Of a DNA stretch of 64,000 nucleotides, positions 51,834 through 60,863 are shown piece after piece. The notes beneath the pieces are model-generated. The model was not told the origin of the DNA and searched no databases. It was given only the letters and a program-made list of their open reading frames with translations. Positions within the stretch are counted from its first letter, which is position 1, and the number at the start of each line of letters is the position of its first letter. The DNA is from Desulfoluna sp942491485 (GTDB lineage: Bacteria; Desulfobacterota; Desulfobacteria; Desulfobacterales; Desulfolunaceae), in contig CALOAX010000013.1 in assembly GCA_942491485.1 (NCBI GenBank), positions 248,001 to 312,000 of the forward strand, read 5' to 3'. The position numbers and the translations under genes are program-made.

Positions 51834-52451
51834 ATGGGATTGTTATCAGCCACACAGACCATTACCCGATACCGGGTGGAGGGAAGCTTCTCGGAGAATC
51901 CCACCGAACAGGTACGTAAAGGTCTAAAAAAACAGATCATCACCGATATCGACAACGAAGCCCAGGACATGGCGGTGGGATGGACCTCATTTGAAGCCCC
52001 CTTCACCCCCGATTTTGACGATGCCAGCTTTCAAATCGGAACCCACTATGCCTTTGGGTTGCGTATCGATAAAAAATCGATCCCCACAAAGGTGGTCAAG
52101 CAGCAGGTGGCCATCGCCTCGGCAAAACGCCTGGCCGAAAGCGATCGGGAATTTCTCTCAAAAAATGAGAAGAGCGAAATCAAAGAGCACGTCATCAACG
52201 TCCTCACCATTCGCATCCCGCCCGTCCCCAACGTCTTTGATGTGGTGTGGCAGTATGAGGAGCAGGAAGTATGGCTCTTCTCCACCCAGAAGGCCGCCAA
52301 TGAAGAGTTTGAAACACTTTTCAACAAAAGCTTTTCAGGGCTCAAATTGATCCGTTTGTTCCCGTACACCCAGGCCGACCTGACCCTCTCCCTCTCCGAT
52401 TCGGACAGGGACCGTCTCTCCAACCTCAGCCCCGAAGACTTCACGGAGTAG
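51834..52451 (+). CDS. RdgC-like recombination-associated protein, short form
   Basis: A 205-residue protein that matches the N-terminal and middle part of RdgC: MGLLSATQTITRYRVEGSFS, DMAVGWTSFEAPFTPDF, FGLRIDKKSIPTKVVKQQVA and a central KAANEEFETLFNKSFSGLKL. RdgC of E. coli is about 303 residues and binds double-stranded DNA as a ring-shaped dimer that limits RecA. The missing C-terminal part appears to be encoded by the next gene, three bases further on. AAGGATG lies upstream. Confidence 0.75.
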   Translation: MGLLSATQTITRYRVEGSFSENPTEQVRKGLKKQIITDIDNEAQDMAVGWTSFEAPFTPDFDDASFQIGTHYAFGLRIDKKSIPTKVVKQQVAIASAKRLAESDREFLSKNEKSEIKEHVINVLTIRIPPVPNVFDVVWQYEEQEVWLFSTQKAANEEFETLFNKSFSGLKLIRLFPYTQADLTLSLSDSDRDRLSNLSPEDFTE

Positions 52452-52454
52452 CCC

Positions 52455-52982
52455 ATGCTCGATATTGCCGTTTTATACAACAAGTACAAATTTCTCGGCC
52501 AGGAGTTCCTGACCTGGCTCTGGTACAGCCTTGAAAACGAACCCAAAAGCCTGTTGGATGCCGAAGGGGTTCCGGTGCTGATGGCGGTGGGAAACCGCAT
52601 TGTGCTGGAGGTGATCCGGGAAGAAAGTACCGTGGAGAGCGTCACCATCAAGGGAGACAACGCCGATTTAAGTGAGGGGATTGTTGCCATCCGCAAAGGG
52701 GCCCTGGTCACCGAAATATCCCTGGAATACAAAAAAGCGGACCTTGGCTGGACCTTCACCCTCAAAGGAGAGAACTTCAACATCACCGCCCTTAAAACAC
52801 CGGAAACGCCCCCTGTAGAATCCAAGGATGAAACCGAAGGGGCCGTCATCGACAAGCTGTTCCTGGCCTCTGAAGTGGTGAACCTGGTGGGGACCCTCTT
52901 TCGAAACTTCGTGCGCCTGCGCATCTCTGAAACCTGGTCAAAGGAGACGGTTCCAGCCATGAAGCGCTGGCTAACCGCTTGA
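52455..52982 (+). CDS. Protein downstream of RdgC-like gene, possible second half
   Basis: A 175-residue protein beginning LDIAVLYNKYKFLGQEFLTW. From memory, FLGQEFLTWLWY-type segments occur inside longer RdgC-like proteins, so this may be the second half of a split RdgC; that needs a profile search. The rest has beta-strand-rich IVLEVIREESTVESVTIKGD and a C-terminal helix. The start is three bases after the upstream stop, so the two are co-translated. Two hairpin terminators follow. Confidence 0.65.
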   Translation: MLDIAVLYNKYKFLGQEFLTWLWYSLENEPKSLLDAEGVPVLMAVGNRIVLEVIREESTVESVTIKGDNADLSEGIVAIRKGALVTEISLEYKKADLGWTFTLKGENFNITALKTPETPPVESKDETEGAVIDKLFLASEVVNLVGTLFRNFVRLRISETWSKETVPAMKRWLTA

Positions 52983-53726
52983 TAAGATAATCATTTTTCT
53001 TATTGTTCATAACTTGTGCATAACAATAACCCCCTGTCTTTTCAGGGGGTTTCCATGGATCACCCAAGGGGTGCGGCTTGCCGTACCCCTTTTTTGTTGT
53101 CGACAACCCGATCACACATTGTTCAAAACCCAGGCGGTTTTCAACAAAAACTCAAACCCTGTCAAAAACACCCACGTTATCAACATCGATATAAACCATC
53201 AGATGCCACTTTTTAACATATTTATTGCCGTTTAATATCAATACCATACCTCACTTATTCCACTTATCAACAACGCTTATTATTATGATCTTTTAAATTA
53301 TAAAAAATAAAAAAAGAGACTACACCAACAACAGAACCCACCCTGCAAAACAACCCCAAAGGCCTCATTCACCACAGCCACAGAAAAAACATCGTTGCTT
53401 ACGCTTTATAAACGGGAAGAATTTTTAAGAAGTTAAACCACTTTCCACAGGAAGAAAAAAAATCGCTCAAAAGATGCGTAAAAAAGGGGTAAATCACTTT
53501 TTTTTATATTGATAATTTCGGTATATCTTACTATGACATAGGGGGTGATCAGGTCTGTACCCCTTCATTCACAAACCGTATCCTGAATCCAACGCTTGAT
53601 TGAATGGCCTGATCCAACCACAACCCATGGAAAATCACACATCCCGGGCTGTAGACGGGTGCGTAAGCACTCTTTACGCCAACCATCGAACCTTTGGATT
53701 CAGGCGTCACTGAACATGGAAAACCT
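52983..53726. other. oriC: Candidate replication origin upstream of dnaN
   Basis: A gap of about 740 bases before dnaN-gyrB, AT-rich between 53200 and 53530. DnaA-box-like sites are TGTTCATAA (53004-53012), TGTGCATAA (53015-53023, reverse complement TTATGCACA), TTATCAACA (53177-53185 and 53264-53272) and TTTCCACAG (53442-53450). A weak promoter TTGATA ... TATGAC (53509-53537) precedes dnaN. dnaA itself is not in the window. The call rests on boxes, AT-richness and gene context only. Confidence 0.5.
53030..53096 (+). terminator. Double terminator after the RdgC-like operon
   Basis: CCCCCTG-tctttt-CAGGGGG-TTT (53030-53052) and the stronger AAGGGGTGCGG with CCGTACCCCTT and T6 (53066-53096). Confidence 0.8.
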
Positions 53727-54845
53727 ATGAAATTCAAAATAGCCAAAAAGGATATCTCCACCATTCTTGGGCGGGTGCAGGGCATCACAGGACGTAAAAG
53801 CAACCTGGCGATCACAGCCAATGTTCTGATCAAAGGGGAAGGCGACGGCATTTCCTTTGTGGCCACGGACCTGGAGACAGGATTTGAAGGGCACTATCCG
53901 GCGGATGTGGAACGGGACGGCGCAATCACCATCAACGCCAAAAAGCTGTTTGAGATTGTCCAGAACTTTCCCGGCGATGAGGTTCACATTGAAGAGATCG
54001 AACGCCAGTGGATCGAAATCAAAAATAACAACATTGTTTTCCACATCGTGGGCATGAGCCCCGACGATTTTCCCGATGTGCCCAAAGTGGATGAGGTTGT
54101 GTTTACCCGTGTCGCCACAGGCAGCGTTCGGGAGATGATCGAAAAAACCATCATGATCCAGGCTCCCTCCGATGAGAAGCGGGCCCACATCACCGGTGTC
54201 TGTTTCGAACGCATCCAAAAAAATGGCACCAACCTGATGCGCATGGTCTCCACCGATGGCAGACGCCTGTGCAAAGTGGATATCGAGATTGATCAGGAGT
54301 CGAACTTCGTTCCCGGTGAAAGTGTCATTGTCCCCAAAAAGGGGCTGATGGAGGCAGCAAAAATTCTCGACAAGGAAGAGTTTGTCGAGGTGGGCGTCAA
54401 GGACAACTACCTCATCTTCAAAATGGAGAAAGAGACCGTTATCATCGGCCTTCTGGAGGGAGATTTCCCCGAGTATGAGCAGGTGATCGAAAAAGACGAT
54501 GCCTATGACATCGAGATGGATCGAAAACTCTTTGCCATGATGCTCAAGCGTATGTCCATTCTCTCCTCGGACAATTACAACAGTGTTATTTTCAACTTTG
54601 CCGATAATCGCCTTGAGGTGACCGCCACCAACCCGGATCTCGGGGAGTCCAAAGAGGACATGGCCATCGCGTTTGCGCGGGATGAGGTCGAAGTGGCCTT
54701 CAACCCCAAGTATTTGATCGACACATTGAATGTGATAAACGATGAGCGTATTCTGGTGAACCTTCGGGACAACCACCACCCCTGCCTTGTGGAAGGTGTG
54801 GATGAAAAGCGCTTTTTAAGCATTATCATGCCCATGAAAATTTGA
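53727..54845 (+). CDS. dnaN: DNA polymerase III beta sliding clamp
   Basis: A 372-residue sliding clamp of normal length. The start at 53727 gives MKFKIAKKDISTILGRVQGI, typical of the family; a frame start at 53694 adds 11 residues not usual for DnaN. Recognisable are RKSNLAITANVLI, the middle EKRAHITGVCFERI with VSTDGRRLCKV, and the C-terminal RFLSIIMPMKI, which closes the cleft that binds clamp-loading and polymerase peptides. It lies directly before gyrB with 73 bases between them and after a candidate origin; dnaA and recF, common neighbours, are absent here. Confidence 0.97.
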   Translation: MKFKIAKKDISTILGRVQGITGRKSNLAITANVLIKGEGDGISFVATDLETGFEGHYPADVERDGAITINAKKLFEIVQNFPGDEVHIEEIERQWIEIKNNNIVFHIVGMSPDDFPDVPKVDEVVFTRVATGSVREMIEKTIMIQAPSDEKRAHITGVCFERIQKNGTNLMRMVSTDGRRLCKVDIEIDQESNFVPGESVIVPKKGLMEAAKILDKEEFVEVGVKDNYLIFKMEKETVIIGLLEGDFPEYEQVIEKDDAYDIEMDRKLFAMMLKRMSILSSDNYNSVIFNFADNRLEVTATNPDLGESKEDMAIAFARDEVEVAFNPKYLIDTLNVINDERILVNLRDNHHPCLVEGVDEKRFLSIIMPMKI

Positions 54846-54918
54846 TCATTTACGCGTTGCGGCAACAAGGCAGGGCGGAGTGATCAACATCGATTTGGGT
54901 CAAGGGCCATAGAGACGC

Positions 54919-57339
54919 ATGACAGAAGAACAGACCAAAAGTTACGATCAGGACAGCATCACGGTTTTGAAAGGGCTCGAAGCAGTCCGGAAAAGACCGT
55001 CCATGTATATCGGCAACGTGGATATCCAGGGGCTTCACCACCTGGTATACGAGGTGGTGGACAACAGTATCGACGAGGCCATGGCAGGCCATTGCGATAC
55101 CGTGACCATTGTCATCCACCCCGACAACTCCATCAGCATCGAAGACAACGGGCGTGGAATTCCCACGGGCATGCACGAGACCGAGAACATGAGCGCGGCT
55201 GAAGTTGTTCTCACCAAACTTCACGCCGGTGGCAAGTTTGACGACCAGTCCTACAAGGTGTCGGGCGGTCTTCACGGGGTGGGGATCTCGGTGGTCAACG
55301 CGCTCTCCATTTTCCTGAATCTGGAGATCTACCAGAACGGTAAGGTTTATCAGATGACCTTTGCCAAGGGGGACAAAACAAGCGAACTTACCGAGGTGGG
55401 TGAAACGGAAAAGAGGGGAACACGCGTTCACTTCAAAGCCGACACCGAGGTGATGAATGACGATAACTTCAATTTCGACATTCTCACCAAGCGGCTTCGC
55501 GAGTTGGCCTTTCTCAACAGCGGCATCAGCATCACCATCGAAGATGAGCGAACCGATGAAAAGAAGGCCTTCCACTACGAGGGGGGGCTCAGAAGTTTTG
55601 TTGAATACCTGAACCGATCCAATACCCCCTTGCACGAACCCATCTATTTTGACGGGGAACGGGACGGGATCCAGGTGGAGGTGGCGATTCAATACAACGA
55701 CACCTTCAACGAGAAGATGTACTCCTTTGCCAACAACATCAACACCCACGAGGGGGGCTTTCACCTCTCCGGCTTCAAGGGCGCCCTCACCCGAACGGTG
55801 AACACGTACGCCACCAGCGACAACGTGCCCAAAAACATGCAGGGCAAGATCTCCGGTGACGACACACGTGAAGGCCTCACCGCCATCATCAGTGTCAAGG
55901 TTCCCGAACCGCAGTTTGAAGGCCAGACCAAAACCAAGCTGGGCAACAGCGAGGTCAAGGGCATTGTGGAGTCCCTGGTAAACGAGAAGTTTGCCGATTT
56001 TCTCCAGGAAAACCCCGGGGTGGCCAAAAAACTCATCTCCAAAGCCGTTGATGCGGCCCGAGCTCGGGATGCAGCCAAGCGCGCAAGGGATCTGGCCCGA
56101 AGCAAAGGGGCCCTGGTGGACTCCACCCTGCCCGGCAAATTGGCTGAGTGCCAGTATTCAGACCCACAGTTCCGTGAGCTCTTCCTTGTGGAGGGCGACT
56201 CCGCAGGGGGCTCTGCCAAGATGGGCAGAGACAGGCGTTCCCAGGCCATTCTTCCCCTGAAGGGAAAGATCCTGAACGTGGAGAAGGCACGCTTTGACAA
56301 GATCCTTCGAAGCGATGAGATCAAGAATATCATCACCGTGCTCGGCACCGGGGTGGGCAGCGAAGAGTACGACATCGAGAAGATCAAGTACCACAAAGTC
56401 GTTATCATGACCGACGCCGACGTGGATGGATCTCACATCCGTACCTTGCTCCTCACGTTTTTCTACCGGCAGATGCGGGCCCTTATCGAGCGGGGCTACC
56501 TCTATATTGCCCAGCCCCCCCTCTACAAGGTGGGCAAAGGCAAGAGCAGCGTGTACCTGAAGGATGAGCCCGGATACCGGGACTTTATTTTCAAGCGGAT
56601 CTGCGATAACCGAACCCTTACCGTGGATGGGGCTGTTATCGAAGGTGAGGAGCTGATGGCTCTCCTGACAGATCTCTCCTCCTTTGCCCATGCCATGGGA
56701 ACCATCGAACGCCGGGGCTACGATCGCCTCCTTGTGATGGAAATTCTCAAAGAGGGGATGATTGACAAGGCGTACCTCACCGATGAGGCGAGAATGGAAG
56801 CGTTCCGTCAACGCATCGTCTCCAAAGGCTTTGAGGCCGGTGAACTCGCTTACAACCCCGAAAGGGAGCGCTATCGTTTCTATGTGGATAAAAAACGCAA
56901 AGGGGACGATGAGGTGACCCTTGACCTTGGCGGCACCATGGAAGTGGGGCGGGTTCTTTTCTACTCGGCAGAGTACATGGCAGCCATGACAAGCCTGGAG
57001 AGACTTCAGGGAATCATGACCGGTGATATTACCGTTGCCAACAAAGAGAGTGGGGAGGCGGTGCACACCGCCACAGATATCTTCGACCTCTTTGACGCCG
57101 TGATGAGCGATGGTAAAAAAGGGATCAATATTCAGCGCTACAAAGGTCTCGGGGAGATGAACCCGGATCAGCTTTGGGAGACCACCATGGATCCCGATCG
57201 GCGTACCCTGCTCCAGGTGACCATTGACGACGCGGAAAATGCCGATGATATCTTCGCGCTGCTTATGGGAGAAGAGGTGGAGCCGAGGCGTGCCTTTATC
57301 CAGAAAAATGCCCTGGAGGTTACCTCTCTGGATATTTAA
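54919..57339 (+). CDS. gyrB: DNA gyrase subunit B
   Basis: An 806-residue gyrase B subunit. The ATPase domain has RPSMYIGNVD, EDNGRGIPTGMH and GGLHGVGISVVN; the transducer follows. The Toprim domain has the EGDSAGGSAK and DADVDGSHIRTLLLTF motifs that bind magnesium, then the C-terminal QRYKGLGEMNPDQLWETTMD. It pairs with GyrA to supercoil DNA; GyrA is not encoded here. It follows dnaN on the same strand and ends before a terminator at 57442-57496. Confidence 0.98.
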   Translation: MTEEQTKSYDQDSITVLKGLEAVRKRPSMYIGNVDIQGLHHLVYEVVDNSIDEAMAGHCDTVTIVIHPDNSISIEDNGRGIPTGMHETENMSAAEVVLTKLHAGGKFDDQSYKVSGGLHGVGISVVNALSIFLNLEIYQNGKVYQMTFAKGDKTSELTEVGETEKRGTRVHFKADTEVMNDDNFNFDILTKRLRELAFLNSGISITIEDERTDEKKAFHYEGGLRSFVEYLNRSNTPLHEPIYFDGERDGIQVEVAIQYNDTFNEKMYSFANNINTHEGGFHLSGFKGALTRTVNTYATSDNVPKNMQGKISGDDTREGLTAIISVKVPEPQFEGQTKTKLGNSEVKGIVESLVNEKFADFLQENPGVAKKLISKAVDAARARDAAKRARDLARSKGALVDSTLPGKLAECQYSDPQFRELFLVEGDSAGGSAKMGRDRRSQAILPLKGKILNVEKARFDKILRSDEIKNIITVLGTGVGSEEYDIEKIKYHKVVIMTDADVDGSHIRTLLLTFFYRQMRALIERGYLYIAQPPLYKVGKGKSSVYLKDEPGYRDFIFKRICDNRTLTVDGAVIEGEELMALLTDLSSFAHAMGTIERRGYDRLLVMEILKEGMIDKAYLTDEARMEAFRQRIVSKGFEAGELAYNPERERYRFYVDKKRKGDDEVTLDLGGTMEVGRVLFYSAEYMAAMTSLERLQGIMTGDITVANKESGEAVHTATDIFDLFDAVMSDGKKGINIQRYKGLGEMNPDQLWETTMDPDRRTLLQVTIDDAENADDIFALLMGEEVEPRRAFIQKNALEVTSLDI

Positions 57340-57441
57340 GTATGAAGGCAGTCCGAGCAAGAGGTCAGCGAGTAAAGTGAAGGCTTTGTTTCTGATTTTT
57401 TAACGGCGGATGTTTTCAGGCAAAAGGGGCCATAGAGACAC

Positions 57442-57496
57442 AAGCACCGACGGATATTGATCGCTAAAAACGAAAGATGGCGTCGGTGCTTTTTTG
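57442..57496 (+). terminator. Terminator of the dnaN-gyrB unit
   Basis: AAGCACCGACG and CGTCGGTGCTT across a 32-base loop, followed by T6. Confidence 0.75.
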
Positions 57497-57582
57497 TTGG
57501 TTGACGGCCCCGTAAAAAACTCTGGAGGTCCTTTCCCGGTCGGGGGAGGGCATGACATTGACTTTTTACAAAGACTCCAAAC

Positions 57583-58362
57583 ATGGTTGAGACCCCCACA
57601 TACCGAGAGCTCGAAAAGAAGATCGCCGCCCTGGAATCGGAGCTGGATGCACTGCGCATCAAAGAGGTGAAAAAAGAGCGCAACCGCATCCTGGGACGTG
57701 TGGCCCATGAGTTCAACAATCTCATGATGGTGATTCAGGGAAACATCTCCATCATGCTCCACGACACAGAGCGCGATGACCCCACCTATGATCGCTTGAA
57801 AAACATGGAGCGCTACATTAAAAGTGGCACGCGCCTCACGGAAAAACTCCTCGATTACGTGGAGAAAAATGTGGAGGCTGAAAGCAAGTCCATCTCCCTG
57901 GCTTATGCCGCAGAGGAGAGGGACGCGTCGGCCCCCCGCAGCACCGCACGCCGTGGTATGGATATTTACCGGCAGGCCTCCCAGGAAAAATACAGGGTTC
58001 TTCTCGTGGACGATGAAGAGTTGATCCTCGATGTGGGGGGGCAGATGCTGGCCAAGATTGGCCTGGATGTCGTCACTGCAGACAACGGGGTGAGCGCCGT
58101 TGAAATGTACAAACAGGAGAAGGGGAGAATCGACCTCGTGATCCTGGATCTCATCATGCCGGGCATCGACGGCATCGACACCTACCACCTTCTCAAAGAG
58201 ATCGACCCCGACGTGAAAGTCCTCATCTCGAGCGGGTACCGAAAAGACGCGCGGGTGGAAACCTTCCTGAAAGAGCCCTGCAGCGGTTTTATTAAAAAAC
58301 CGTTCAGCCTCTCCCATCTTTCCGACGAAGTTCGAAAACTCCTTCGAACCCCTTCTTCCTAA
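57583..58362 (+). CDS. Histidine-phosphotransfer (HisKA-like) and receiver protein without ATPase
   Basis: A 259-residue cytoplasmic protein. An N-terminal coiled coil (about 5-30) leads into a HisKA-like dimerisation segment with LGRVAHEFNNLMMVIQGN (His42 as the expected phospho-acceptor) and a second helix ending TRLTEKLLDYVEKN. The usual ATPase domain (N, G1, G2 boxes) is missing. A receiver domain follows (about 145-255): LLVDDEELILD, phospho-acceptor Asp in VILDLIMPGIDG and Lys in FIKKPFSL. It may serve as a phosphate shuttle or a dimeric response regulator. The frame is intact, so this looks like an evolved form, not a broken kinase. It follows gyrB but after a terminator. Confidence 0.85.
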   Translation: MVETPTYRELEKKIAALESELDALRIKEVKKERNRILGRVAHEFNNLMMVIQGNISIMLHDTERDDPTYDRLKNMERYIKSGTRLTEKLLDYVEKNVEAESKSISLAYAAEERDASAPRSTARRGMDIYRQASQEKYRVLLVDDEELILDVGGQMLAKIGLDVVTADNGVSAVEMYKQEKGRIDLVILDLIMPGIDGIDTYHLLKEIDPDVKVLISSGYRKDARVETFLKEPCSGFIKKPFSLSHLSDEVRKLLRTPSS

Positions 58363-58393
58363 AAATTAATTTTCAGGATCTGTTGAAAAACGT

Positions 58394-58982
58394 GCCTCCG
58401 GCGGCAAGGTGTGCCACCTTGAAAGCAGGTTGCGTATGCGCTTTGCCCCTCGTTCCTCGGGGCAAATCACATCCGCCTTTAGTGCGGGAATAATTGAGGG
58501 ATTTCTTTTACGACCTGTTTGTCAAACTTTTAAAAAGTTAGGCCCCCTGCAGGGCCGATGGAGACGAATTTGAGCTGGATAGTTGCCTAATTCAGTTCCT
58601 AAAAACAGCCTCCGGTGGCAAGGTGCGCCACATTGAAAGCAGGTTGCGTATGCGCTTTGCCCCTCGTTCCTCGGGGCAAATCACATACGCCTTTAGTGCG
58701 GGAATAATTGAGGGATTTCTTTTACGACCTGTTTGTCAAACTTTTAAAAAGTTAGGCCCCCTGCAGGGCCGATGGAGACGAATTTGAGCTGGATAGTTGC
58801 CTAATTCAGTTCCTAAAAACAGCCTCCGGTGGCAAGATGTGCCACCTTGAAAGCAGGTTACGGATGCGCTTTAGCCCTCGTTCCTCGGGTTAAATTACAT
58901 CCGCCTTTAGTGTGGGAATGATTGAGGTCGTTCTTTTAAGACCTGTTTGTTAAACTTTTTAAAAGTTTAGCCCCCGGCAGGG
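58394..58982. repeat. Three tandem repeat-family copies, 214-bp period
   Basis: Copies start at 58394, 58608 and 58822. The first two are nearly identical over 214 bases. Each has the box (GCCTCCGGCGG, then GCCTCCGGTGG), H1, H2 and K. H2 arms are GCGTATG/CATCCGC in copy 1 (one mismatch), GCGTATG/CATACGC in copy 2 and CGGATG/CATCCG in copy 3. Copy 3 is cut by the IS256 element; its end continues at 60371-60382. Confidence 0.92.
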
Positions 58983-60362
58983 GAGTTATTGTCAAATCTG
59001 GTGTACGGGGTCTAAGCAGCATTCTCCGCTGACTGATTCGTCACTTTGACTCCGTCTTTGAATTTGATGTTGTTTACCACCAATGTCAGCAGACGAAAAC
59101 CTTGGATTCGTCTCCATCGTTTCTGGGCTGACTCCAACAATTTAAAAACCATCGACAGTGTAGTCTCTCTTGATCCACAGTTTCGTGTTCGGTTCGTTCG
59201 CAACCGAACCGTAGCAAATGTCGATTCAATTGGGTTGGTTGTTCGTATGTGGACCCAGTGTTCCGCAGGAAAATCGTAAAATGCCAGAAGTTCCTTCCTG
59301 CTTTTCTTCAGGCATTTCATTGCGCTCGGATATTTGGGCTCAAATCGAAACAATGCCTCGTCGAATGCCTTTTGAGCGTCCTTACGAGTCTCTGCCATCC
59401 AAATTTCATGAAGGGCAGCTTTGATTTTTGGCTGAATGGTCTTCGGTACCTTGTTCAATACGTTGGCTGTCTTGTGCACCCAGCAGCGTTGATGTTTTGT
59501 GCCGGGATAGCATTTGGAAAGGGCCTTCCAGAATCCAAGAGCACCATCACCCACGGCCAACTTCGGGTCTTCGGTTAAACCACGAGAACGCAGGCCTGCG
59601 AGCAATTCATACCAACTGGCCTCCGACTCCCGAAAACCGTCTTCAACGGCCACCAGTTCTTTTATGCCATGCTCGGTGACGCCAACAATAACAAGAAGGC
59701 ACAGGCGATTGTCCATCCGGACATTGCTGTAAACACCATCGGCCCACCAATATACGTACTTACTCTGACTCAGGTCTCGCCGGCACCAGCAGTGGTGTTC
59801 TTCAATCCACTGGCTTTTCAAACGACTAATGGTATTCGCGGATAATCCTTTCGCCTGTTCTCCCAGTAGCGCTGACAGAGCTTCCTGGCTGTCACCCGTA
59901 GAGATACCTTTCAGATAGAGCCACGGCAAAAGCTCTGTTATGCTGGCGGCCCGCTTGAGGTAAGGTGGCAGCAGGCCACTATTAAATTTGATACCTGAAC
60001 CACTTCGATCACGCACTTTGGGTACGCGAACCTCAATGTCTCCAATACCGGTCTGAATTGTCCGATGGGGGAGGTAACCGTTCCTGACTACCGCCTTTCG
60101 CCCGTCATCCAGTCGTATGTTTGAACTCTTCTCAAGCATAGAGTGAAGTTCAGCCTCAACGGCTTCGGCTATGAGCTTCCTGGCACCTTGGCGGAGCATT
60201 TCTGTTAAGGGGTCAGTTACGTTTTCTTCTGGTTGTGAAACAGCTTTCAGGGTAGGTTGACTCATGGCGTATTTCCTCCTGTTGGTTGGATTCTTTGCGG
60301 GAATCAATCAACAGGATACGCCATTATCCCCATATGCTGTACACCAGAAATGACTATAGCTC
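58983..60362 (-). mobile_element. IS256-family insertion sequence (1380 bp)
   Basis: Terminal inverted repeats of 24 bases, about 20 identical, start GAGTTATTGTCA on the left and GAGCTATAGTCA on the right and share TCTGGTGTAC. The 9-bp target duplication CCGGCAGGG is exact (58974-58982 and 60363-60371). Inserted in the K end of a repeat-family copy. Carries one intact transposase gene. Confidence 0.93.
59012..60265 (-). CDS. IS256-family (Mutator-like) transposase
   Basis: A 417-residue transposase. The DDE triad can be placed in YWWADGVYSNVR, LAVGDGALGFWKAL and TTNPIESTFATVR; the CWVHKTANVLNK motif between the second and third is typical of IS256. The frame is open from start to stop, so it may be active. 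The start at 60265 (SQPTLKAVSQPEEN) is preferred; an upstream in-frame start at 60307 would add 14 residues. Confidence 0.95.
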   Translation of the reverse strand: MSQPTLKAVSQPEENVTDPLTEMLRQGARKLIAEAVEAELHSMLEKSSNIRLDDGRKAVVRNGYLPHRTIQTGIGDIEVRVPKVRDRSGSGIKFNSGLLPPYLKRAASITELLPWLYLKGISTGDSQEALSALLGEQAKGLSANTISRLKSQWIEEHHCWCRRDLSQSKYVYWWADGVYSNVRMDNRLCLLVIVGVTEHGIKELVAVEDGFRESEASWYELLAGLRSRGLTEDPKLAVGDGALGFWKALSKCYPGTKHQRCWVHKTANVLNKVPKTIQPKIKAALHEIWMAETRKDAQKAFDEALFRFEPKYPSAMKCLKKSRKELLAFYDFPAEHWVHIRTTNPIESTFATVRLRTNRTRNCGSRETTLSMVFKLLESAQKRWRRIQGFRLLTLVVNNIKFKDGVKVTNQSAENAA

Positions 60363-60407
60363 CCGGCAGGGCCGCCGGAGGCTTTGTTTTGCATAAGCAC
60401 TGAGGGC

Positions 60408-60854
60408 TTACGATTCGTTCTCAACAATGCGGTTGATGTGGGCATTGTAGTCCGGCAGGTCCGCAGCGTACTGCTCGTTAAACAGGCTGCTCGTGATGAA
60501 AAAATCAGCCGAGGCCTGGTTGCAGGCAATGGGGATGTTGTGAACGGCAGATATTCTCAGGAGCGCTTTTACGTCCACATCATGGGGCTGAGCGGTCATG
60601 GGGTCCCAGAAGAAGATGAGCATATCAAGCCCGTCGTTGACGATGAGGTTGCCCAGCTCCAGATCCCCTCCCAGGGGGCCGCTTTTCAGACAGGTGACCT
60701 CAAGGCCCACCTTGGATGCCATCAGCCCGCCGGTGGTACCGGTGCCGTAAAGCTCATGTTTTTTAAGAACCTCTTTGTGGGCAGTGGCCCAGGCAATCAT
60801 CTTGGGTTTCATCTCGTCGTGGGCCACAAGGGCGATCCGTTTCCTGGCTTCCAT
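60408..60854 (-). CDS. mgsA: Methylglyoxal synthase
   Basis: A 148-residue enzyme that turns dihydroxyacetone phosphate into methylglyoxal and phosphate, a bypass of lower glycolysis under phosphate limitation. Motifs: ALVAHDEMKPKMIAWA, the phosphate loop GTGTTGGLM, KSGPLGGDLELGNLI, the catalytic Asp in FFWDPMTAQPHDVDV and PIACNQASADF. A CAAGGAG site lies just before the start. Repeat copies flank both ends. Confidence 0.95.
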   Translation of the reverse strand: MEARKRIALVAHDEMKPKMIAWATAHKEVLKKHELYGTGTTGGLMASKVGLEVTCLKSGPLGGDLELGNLIVNDGLDMLIFFWDPMTAQPHDVDVKALLRISAVHNIPIACNQASADFFITSSLFNEQYAADLPDYNAHINRIVENES

Positions 60855-60863
60855 AAGTCTCCT

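Noticed and set aside
53700..54779. 359-codon minus-strand frame opposite dnaN
   Set aside because: An antisense shadow; DnaN is unmistakable on the plus strand.
58394..58982. CRISPR-like array
   Set aside because: The period is 214 bp with no short repeat/spacer pattern and no cas genes. It is a tandem array of one family element.
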